A stretch of 64,000 nucleotides of DNA, from NCBI GenBank assembly GCA_963666895.2, contig CAXXNS010000016.1:1-64000 (forward strand). Direction: 5' to 3'. This stretch comes from G963666895 sp963666895 (lineage in GTDB: Bacteria; Desulfobacterota; Desulfovibrionia; Desulfovibrionales; Desulfovibrionaceae). The notes below the pieces were generated by a model. The model did no database searches, was not told where the DNA came from, and worked only from the letters and a program-made list of their open reading frames with translations. This document shows, one piece after another, positions 58,760 through 64,000 of the stretch. The translations under genes were made by a program, and so were the position numbers. Each line of letters opens with the position of its first letter. The stretch's first letter is position 1.

Positions 58760-60162
58760 CCCTGAACCAAGTACTTCAGGCCCTGACGGGCCGGACCGGC
58801 CCGGACGACAGCCCCCTGGGCGTGGTCCGCACGGACTCGCGCCGGGTAACGTCCGGAGACCTGTTCTTCTGCCTCAAGGGCGAGCACGTGGACGGCCACG
58901 ACTACGCGGCCAAGGCCCTGGAGGCCGGGGCCGGCCTGGTGGTGGCCGAGCGTGGCCTGCCCGGACTGGACCCGGACAAGATTTTGGTGGTGGACGACGC
59001 CCTGGCCGGACTGGGCCGCCTGGCCCGGTTCCAGCGCGACCGGGCCCAGGCCCGCGTCCTGGCCGTCACCGGCACGGCGGGCAAGACCTCGGTCAAGGAG
59101 ATGCTGGCCCTGGTGGCCTCCCGCGAGCTGCGCACCTGCAAGAACTACAAGAACTACAACAACCAGCTCGGCCTGCCCCTGGCCATTCTCGAGGCCGAGG
59201 CCGACGCGGACCTGTGGGTCCTGGAGCTGGGCATCTCGCACCCCGGCGACATGGAGGATCTGGGCCGCATCGCCGCTCCGGACCTGGCCCTGATCACCAA
59301 CGTGGGCCCGGCCCACCTGGAGGGCCTGGGCAGCGTGGAGGGCGTGGCCGAGGCCAAGGCCTCCCTGCTGGACCATCTGGCCCCGGACGGCACGGCCATC
59401 ATCTGCCGCGACCATCCCCTGCTCATGGAGGCCGTGGCCAGACGCTCTCCGGCCGAGCTGATCGAATTTTCCGCCAAGGACGAGTCCGCGCCGTACTGCT
59501 GCCTGTTCCAGGGACCCGGCCAGGCCGGGTCCCAAACCGGCCTGGAGGACGACAACGGCCTCTTCCTGCTGCGCACCCCGGAGTTCAAGGCCAAGATGGT
59601 CCTGCCCCTGTGCGGCGAGCACTGGGCCGAGAACATGGCCGCGGTGGCCGCGGCCGCCGGAACCCTGGGCCTGTCCCGCCAGGCCCTGCTGGGCGGCATG
59701 TCCGCCTTCACCCCGGCCGGGCAGCGCTTCGTGCGCCGCCGCCTGGGCGAAATGACCCTGATCGACGACTCCTACAACGCCAACCCCCTGTCCATGACCC
59801 AGGCCATCCGCACGGCCCGCGCCCTGGCCGGGGACGGGCCCCTGGTCCTGGTCCTGGGCGACATGCTCGAACTGGGCCGCACGGCCGCCGAGGCCCACGA
59901 AAGCCTGGGCCGCATGCTGCGCGAAGTGGCCCCCTCGGCCGTGTTCTTCCAGGGCGCGCACGCCGACGACGTGGCCCGGGGCTACGGCGCCAACGGCTCC
60001 AGTGTGACCACGGTGCAAGAGCCCGCCGAGGTCCTGGCCGCCCTGGGCGCCAAGGACAAGAGCGTGGTCCTGGTCAAGGGCTCGCGCTCCTGCCGCATGG
60101 AACGCTACGTGGACGCCCTTCGCGAACGCTTCGCCGCAACCGAGTCCGGAGACGCCTCGTGA
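58750..60162 (+). CDS. murF: UDP-MurNAc-pentapeptide synthetase MurF (470 aa)
   Basis: Adds D-Ala-D-Ala to the tripeptide. ATP site AVTGTAGKTSVKEML (~100), NNQLGLPLAIL, LIDDSYNANPLSM and the C-terminal domain VLGDMLELG are standard. GTG start inside the end of murE. Its stop overlaps the GTG of mraY. Confidence 0.97.
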   Translation: MRLTLNQVLQALTGRTGPDDSPLGVVRTDSRRVTSGDLFFCLKGEHVDGHDYAAKALEAGAGLVVAERGLPGLDPDKILVVDDALAGLGRLARFQRDRAQARVLAVTGTAGKTSVKEMLALVASRELRTCKNYKNYNNQLGLPLAILEAEADADLWVLELGISHPGDMEDLGRIAAPDLALITNVGPAHLEGLGSVEGVAEAKASLLDHLAPDGTAIICRDHPLLMEAVARRSPAELIEFSAKDESAPYCCLFQGPGQAGSQTGLEDDNGLFLLRTPEFKAKMVLPLCGEHWAENMAAVAAAAGTLGLSRQALLGGMSAFTPAGQRFVRRRLGEMTLIDDSYNANPLSMTQAIRTARALAGDGPLVLVLGDMLELGRTAAEAHESLGRMLREVAPSAVFFQGAHADDVARGYGANGSSVTTVQEPAEVLAALGAKDKSVVLVKGSRSCRMERYVDALRERFAATESGDAS

Positions 60163-61238
60163 TCTACCACCTGCTCTATCCCCTCTCCGAAACCATCGGA
60201 GCCTTCAACGTCTTCCGGTACATCACGTTCCGGGCCACCTACGCCATGCTCACGGCCCTGGTCCTGACCATCTTCCTGGGCCCGCGCTTCATCCGCTGGC
60301 TCAAGCGCGTCAAGTGCGGCCAGCACATCCAGTCGGACGGGCCCCAGTCGCACCTGTGCAAGGAGGGCACCCCGACCATGGGCGGCCTGCTCATGGTCAC
60401 GGCGGCCATGGTTTCGGTCCTGCTCTGGGGCGACCTGACCAACATCTACGTCTGGTTGACCCTGATGGTCTTCGCCGGTTTCGGAGCCGTGGGCCTGGCC
60501 GACGACTGGATCAAGCTGGCCCGGGGCACCAACAAGGGGCTGTCCGCCGGGGCCAAGTTCGGGGGCCAGTTCCTGGTGGCGGCCGTGGCCATCGCCCTGC
60601 TCCTGGGCGAACCGGCCTACTCCACCCAGCTGGCCGTGCCCTTTTTCAAGGACTTCCAGCCCGACCTGGGCTGGTTTTACCTGCCCCTGGCCATGTTCGT
60701 GCTGGTGGGCACCTCCAACGCGGTCAACCTGACCGACGGCCTGGACGGCCTGGCCATCGGGCCCATGGTGGTCGGCGCGGCCTGCTTCGGCCTGTTCATC
60801 TACGTGGCCGGGCACGCCAACCTGGCCGACTACCTGAACGTCATTTCCGTGCCGGGCGTGGGCGAGGTGACCGTGTTCTGCGGCGCGCTCATGGGCGCGG
60901 GCATGGGCTTCCTGTGGTACAACGCCTACCCGGCCCAGGTCTTCATGGGCGACGTGGGCTCCCTGTCCCTGGGCGGAGCCCTGGGCTTCGTGGCCGTGCT
61001 GGCCAAGCAGGAGCTCCTGCTGGTCATCGTGGGCGGGGTGTTCGTATTCGAGACCCTGTCGGTCATCCTCCAGGTGGGCTACTTCAAGGTCTCGGGCGGC
61101 AAGCGCATCTTCCGCATGGCCCCCCTGCACCACCATTTCGAGCTCAAGGGCATCCCGGAATCCAAGATCATCATCCGGGCCTGGATCATCTCCATCCTCC
61201 TGGCCATGCTGGCCCTGTCCACCCTGAAGCTGAGGTAG
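60159..61238 (+). CDS. mraY: Phospho-MurNAc-pentapeptide translocase MraY (359 aa)
   Basis: Polytopic inner-membrane enzyme making lipid I. About ten membrane helices, with the family motifs SHLCKEGTPTMGGLL, the Mg-binding LADDWIK, NAVNLTDGLDGLAIG and the C-terminal APLHHHFE loop. The GTG start at 60159 overlaps the murF stop by four bases. Confidence 0.97.
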   Translation: MIYHLLYPLSETIGAFNVFRYITFRATYAMLTALVLTIFLGPRFIRWLKRVKCGQHIQSDGPQSHLCKEGTPTMGGLLMVTAAMVSVLLWGDLTNIYVWLTLMVFAGFGAVGLADDWIKLARGTNKGLSAGAKFGGQFLVAAVAIALLLGEPAYSTQLAVPFFKDFQPDLGWFYLPLAMFVLVGTSNAVNLTDGLDGLAIGPMVVGAACFGLFIYVAGHANLADYLNVISVPGVGEVTVFCGALMGAGMGFLWYNAYPAQVFMGDVGSLSLGGALGFVAVLAKQELLLVIVGGVFVFETLSVILQVGYFKVSGGKRIFRMAPLHHHFELKGIPESKIIIRAWIISILLAMLALSTLKLR

Positions 61239-61240
61239 CC

Positions 61241-62584
61241 ATGAACCCGCTGGCCAGAGAACTCACCAACCGCGACCTCTTCCGGGACCACCTGGTCCTG
61301 GTGGTGGGGGCCGGCGTGTCCGGCGCGGCCGCGGCCAGGCTCCTGCACACCCTGGGAGCCCGGGTGCGCGTGGCGGACTCGGGCCAGTCCGTGCAGGTGG
61401 ACCGCCTGGCCGGTCTGGAAGGCAAGATCGATCTCCAGTTGGGGCCCCACCACCGCGGCCAGTTCTCGGACGCGGACCTGGTGGTCCTGTCCCCGGGCGT
61501 GCCCAGGAAGAGCCTGGAGCAGTATCTGAACGACATGCCCGAGCGCCACGTGGTGGCCGAGACCGAGCTGGCCTCCTGGTTCATCGAGGAGCCCATCATC
61601 GCCATCACCGGCACCAACGGGAAGACCACCACCACCCTGCTCACGGCCGCCATGATCGAGGCCGCGGGCAAGCGGGTGTTCGTGGGCGGCAACATCGGCA
61701 CGCCCCTGTCCGAGTACGTGCTGTCCGGGGCCCGGGCCGACGCCCTGGTGGTGGAGGTGTCCAGCTTTCAATTGCAGACCTGCCGCCGCTTCAAGCCCGA
61801 GGTGGCCGTGCTCCTCAACGTGGCCGCCAACCACCTGGACTGGCACGAAGACATGGACGAGTACGTGGCCGCCAAGCTCAACGTGTTCGCCCGCCAGGAC
61901 AAGGACGACCTGGCCGTGCTGCCCGAGGCCCAGCGCTCCTTCCTGGAACAGCACCTGGAAAAGTACGAGGAGTGCAAGGCCCGCAAGGTCTGGTTCACCA
62001 CCCCGGCGACGTTCCGGTTCCCCTGTCCCGGCCTGCTGGGCGCGCACAACCGCTCCAACATGGAGGCCGCCTGGCTGGCCGCCTCGGAACTGGGCGCGGA
62101 CGAGGAATCCGCGGCCCGGGCAGCGGCCGCCTTCGTGCCGCCGCCCCACCGGCTCCAGCCCGTGGCCGAGGTGGACAAGGTGCTCTACGTGGACGACTCC
62201 AAGGCCACCACCCTGGACGCCACGGCCGCCGCGGCCGCCAGCCTGGACCGGCCCGTGCGCCTGCTCATGGGCGGGGTGTTCAAGGGCGGAAACGTGGCCG
62301 ACCTGGCCGAAAAGCTGCGCCACAAGGTGGTCCAGGTGGGCCTGTTCGGGGCCGGGCGCGAGGTGTTCGAGCCTCCCCTGACCGCGGTGTTCGACACCTT
62401 CTGGGAGCCGGACCTGGACAAGGCCGTGCGCCGCCTGGCCAGGGACGCCAAGCCCGGGGACGCGATTCTGCTCTCCCCGGCCACGGCCAGCTTCGACGCC
62501 TACAAGAGCTACGCCGCGCGCGGCGACCATTTCCAGGCCATTGTCCATGAGTTGAAGGAAAAACTCGGGGAGGCCCAGTCATGA
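61241..62584 (+). CDS. murD: UDP-MurNAc-L-Ala:D-Glu ligase MurD (447 aa)
   Basis: An N-terminal Rossmann domain (LVVGAGVSGAAAARLL) is followed by the ATP site AITGTNGKTTTTLL (~122) and the C-terminal ligase domain (VDDSKATTLDATAAA). Adds D-Glu to UDP-MurNAc-L-Ala. ATG three bases after the mraY stop. Its end overlaps ftsW (ATGA). Confidence 0.96.
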   Translation: MNPLARELTNRDLFRDHLVLVVGAGVSGAAAARLLHTLGARVRVADSGQSVQVDRLAGLEGKIDLQLGPHHRGQFSDADLVVLSPGVPRKSLEQYLNDMPERHVVAETELASWFIEEPIIAITGTNGKTTTTLLTAAMIEAAGKRVFVGGNIGTPLSEYVLSGARADALVVEVSSFQLQTCRRFKPEVAVLLNVAANHLDWHEDMDEYVAAKLNVFARQDKDDLAVLPEAQRSFLEQHLEKYEECKARKVWFTTPATFRFPCPGLLGAHNRSNMEAAWLAASELGADEESAARAAAAFVPPPHRLQPVAEVDKVLYVDDSKATTLDATAAAAASLDRPVRLLMGGVFKGGNVADLAEKLRHKVVQVGLFGAGREVFEPPLTAVFDTFWEPDLDKAVRRLARDAKPGDAILLSPATASFDAYKSYAARGDHFQAIVHELKEKLGEAQS

Positions 62585-63735
62585 ACCGGCGCGTGAGCAC
62601 CACCACCGCGGGCATCAAGGCCCGCGTGGAAGCCCTGGGCGCGGACCAGTGGCTGCTGCTGGCCGCCCTGGTCCTGGCCGGGTTCGGCCTGATCATGGTC
62701 CTGTCGTCCTCGGGCATCATGGCCGAGCGCTTCCACGGGGACAAATACTTCTTCTTCAAGAAGCAGGCCCTGTTCCTCGGCATCGGCCTGGTGCTCATGC
62801 TCACGGTCTCCCGGCTGCCCAAGTCCCTGTTCTACGACCTGACCTATGTGTGGATCGGCCTGTCCCTGCTCCTGCTCTTCGCCACCTCCTTCACCCCGCT
62901 GGGGATCAAGGTGAACCAGGCCACGCGCTGGCTGCGCATCGGCCCGGTGTCCCTGCAGCCCCTGGAGATGGCCAAGATCGCCCTGGTCATCTACCTGGCC
63001 CACTTCTTCGCCCGCAAGCAGGAACTCATCAAGACCTTTTCCGTGGGCTTTTTGCCGCCCTTCCTGGTCACCGGGGCCTTCTGCCTCCTGCTCCTGGCCC
63101 AGCCCGACTTCGGCGGCGCGGTCTTCCTGGCCGGGCTGCTCTTCTTCATGTGCCTGGCCGGGGGCACCCGGGTCGTCTACCTCCTCCTGTCCGCCACCTT
63201 CGCGGGCTGGGCGGGCTGGCAGCTCATCGTCCAGTCGCCCTACCGCCTCCAGCGCTGGACCGCCTTCCTGGACCCCTTCAAGGTGGCCCGAAACGAAGGC
63301 TACCAGTTGGTCCAGTCCCTGTACTCCTTCGGTTCGGGCAAGCTCGCCGGCGTGGGCCTGGGCGCGGGCAAGCAGAAACTCTTCTACCTGCCCGAGGCGC
63401 ACAACGACTTCATCATGGCCGTGGTGGGCGAGGAGCTGGGCTTCCTGGGCGTGTCCTTCGTGTTCCTGGTCATCGGCCTCATCCTGTGGCGCGGCCTCAA
63501 GGTCACCCTGGAGCAGGAAGACCTGCGCGACCGGCTCTGCGCCTTCGGCATGGTCCTCATCCTGGGCCTGGGCTTCCTGCTCAACCTGGCCGTGGTCCTG
63601 GGCACTGTGCCGCCCAAGGGCGTGCCCATGCCCTTCGTGTCCTACGGCGGCTCCGGCCTCATGGGCTCCTTCGTGTGCATCGGCTTCCTGCTCAACCTGT
63701 CCCGGCACCGGTCCGGCAACGGGAGCAAGCCATGA
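62581..63735 (+). CDS. ftsW: Lipid II polymerase FtsW (384 aa)
   Basis: SEDS-family peptidoglycan glycosyltransferase with about ten membrane helices. Segments ATRWLRIGPVSLQPLEMAKIAL, GYQLVQSLYSFGSGKLAGVGLGAGKQKLFYLPEAHNDFIMAVVGEELGF and PFVSYGGSGLM are the conserved marks. Partner of FtsI at the septum. Start overlaps murD and the end overlaps murG. Confidence 0.97.
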   Translation: MNRRVSTTTAGIKARVEALGADQWLLLAALVLAGFGLIMVLSSSGIMAERFHGDKYFFFKKQALFLGIGLVLMLTVSRLPKSLFYDLTYVWIGLSLLLLFATSFTPLGIKVNQATRWLRIGPVSLQPLEMAKIALVIYLAHFFARKQELIKTFSVGFLPPFLVTGAFCLLLLAQPDFGGAVFLAGLLFFMCLAGGTRVVYLLLSATFAGWAGWQLIVQSPYRLQRWTAFLDPFKVARNEGYQLVQSLYSFGSGKLAGVGLGAGKQKLFYLPEAHNDFIMAVVGEELGFLGVSFVFLVIGLILWRGLKVTLEQEDLRDRLCAFGMVLILGLGFLLNLAVVLGTVPPKGVPMPFVSYGGSGLMGSFVCIGFLLNLSRHRSGNGSKP

Positions 63736-64000
63736 GCGGGCTTAAGCGCGTCCTCCTGACCACCGGCGGCACGGGCGGGCACATCTTCCCGGCCCTGGCC
63801 GTGGCCCAGGCCGTGCGCGAGCGGAATCCGGGCTGCGAGATGCTCTTCGTGGGCGGCCGGGGCCCGGAAAAAGGGCTGGCAGAAAAGGCCGGGCTGGAAT
63901 TCGCATCCCTGCCGGTGCGCGGCGTGCTCGGACGCGGCTTCAAGGGCCTGCTGGCCATGCTGGGGTTGGGATTGTCCGTATTTCGCGCCCTGAGCCTGCT
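63732..64000 (+). CDS. murG: UDP-GlcNAc:MurNAc-pentapeptide transferase MurG, 5' part (truncated by the window)
   Basis: The first ~89 residues show RVLLTTGGTGGHIFPALAVA, the glycine-rich N-terminal loop of MurG, and GGRGPEKGLAEKAGLEF. MurG makes lipid II at the inner membrane. The ATG overlaps the ftsW stop. The gene continues beyond base 64000. Confidence 0.95.
   Translation, partial: MSGLKRVLLTTGGTGGHIFPALAVAQAVRERNPGCEMLFVGGRGPEKGLAEKAGLEFASLPVRGVLGRGFKGLLAMLGLGLSVFRALSL

Overview
The window is high-GC DNA from a free-living Gram-negative bacterium. It has an LPS kinase (lpxK), many lipoproteins, an RTX-type exported protein, a CheV chemotaxis protein and dense two-component and c-di-GMP signalling genes. 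The gene content looks like Desulfovibrionaceae (Desulfovibrio/Pseudodesulfovibrio). Pointers are the CofD-like/amphi-Trp gene pair, the recA-alaS order and an RTX protein with a BapA-like start. This taxonomic guess rests on recognition alone. Most genes are on short operons that alternate in strand. I see no IS element, prophage or CRISPR array.

Layout: 1-4.9 kb holds an RTX surface protein, a duplicated promoter-like block on either side of it, and a sigma-54 activator response regulator. 5-10.6 kb holds housekeeping genes (DUF1992, DHH phosphoesterase, EamA exporter, hemolysin III) and a complete polar amino-acid ABC importer. 10.8-16.5 kb holds a GAK-type pair (amphi-Trp protein and CofD-like protein), a diguanylate cyclase, a LysM-like anchored protein, a small zinc-ribbon protein, an S24 repressor and CheV. 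16.5-24.5 kb, mostly on the minus strand, holds rnr, lpxK, a Bax-inhibitor-1 protein, a Ca/Na antiporter, a PP-loop tRNA-thiolation-like enzyme and an HD-GYP protein. 24.5-33.7 kb holds LexA-boxed recA, alaS, a stand-alone receiver, rplM-rpsI, cfa, an orphan radical SAM enzyme and purM.

33.8-43 kb is the most unusual part. It has a Thr-rich exported protein, a frameshifted AmrS radical SAM gene, tRNA-Pro(UGG), and a five-gene cell-envelope operon: a TPR/SLH-like lipoprotein (frameshifted), an LPP20-like protein, a GNA1162-like/FN3/beta-helix/TPR lipoprotein, a SpoIID/LytB protein and a K+ channel with a large extracytoplasmic insert. A near-consensus sigma-54 promoter precedes this operon and a weaker one precedes the Thr-rich gene. 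43-53 kb holds an HD-domain protein, a Rossmann-PAS histidine kinase, a universal stress protein, an RlmD-type methyltransferase, a 101-aa gene between inverted repeats, and a pyk/HD-GYP/DUF3108/glycosyltransferase operon. 53.2-64 kb is a classical dcw cluster (mraZ-rsmH-ftsL-ftsI-murE-murF-mraY-murD-ftsW-murG), cut by the window edge inside murG, with MraZ-type repeats upstream.

An approximately 120-bp palindromic repeat occurs four times in full and once as a remnant, always between genes. Four convergent gene pairs overlap by exactly four bases and share CTAG or TTAG as opposing stop codons. Two apparent single-base frameshifts lie within 1 kb of each other (near 35005 and 35979), so either sequence error or local gene decay should be considered there.
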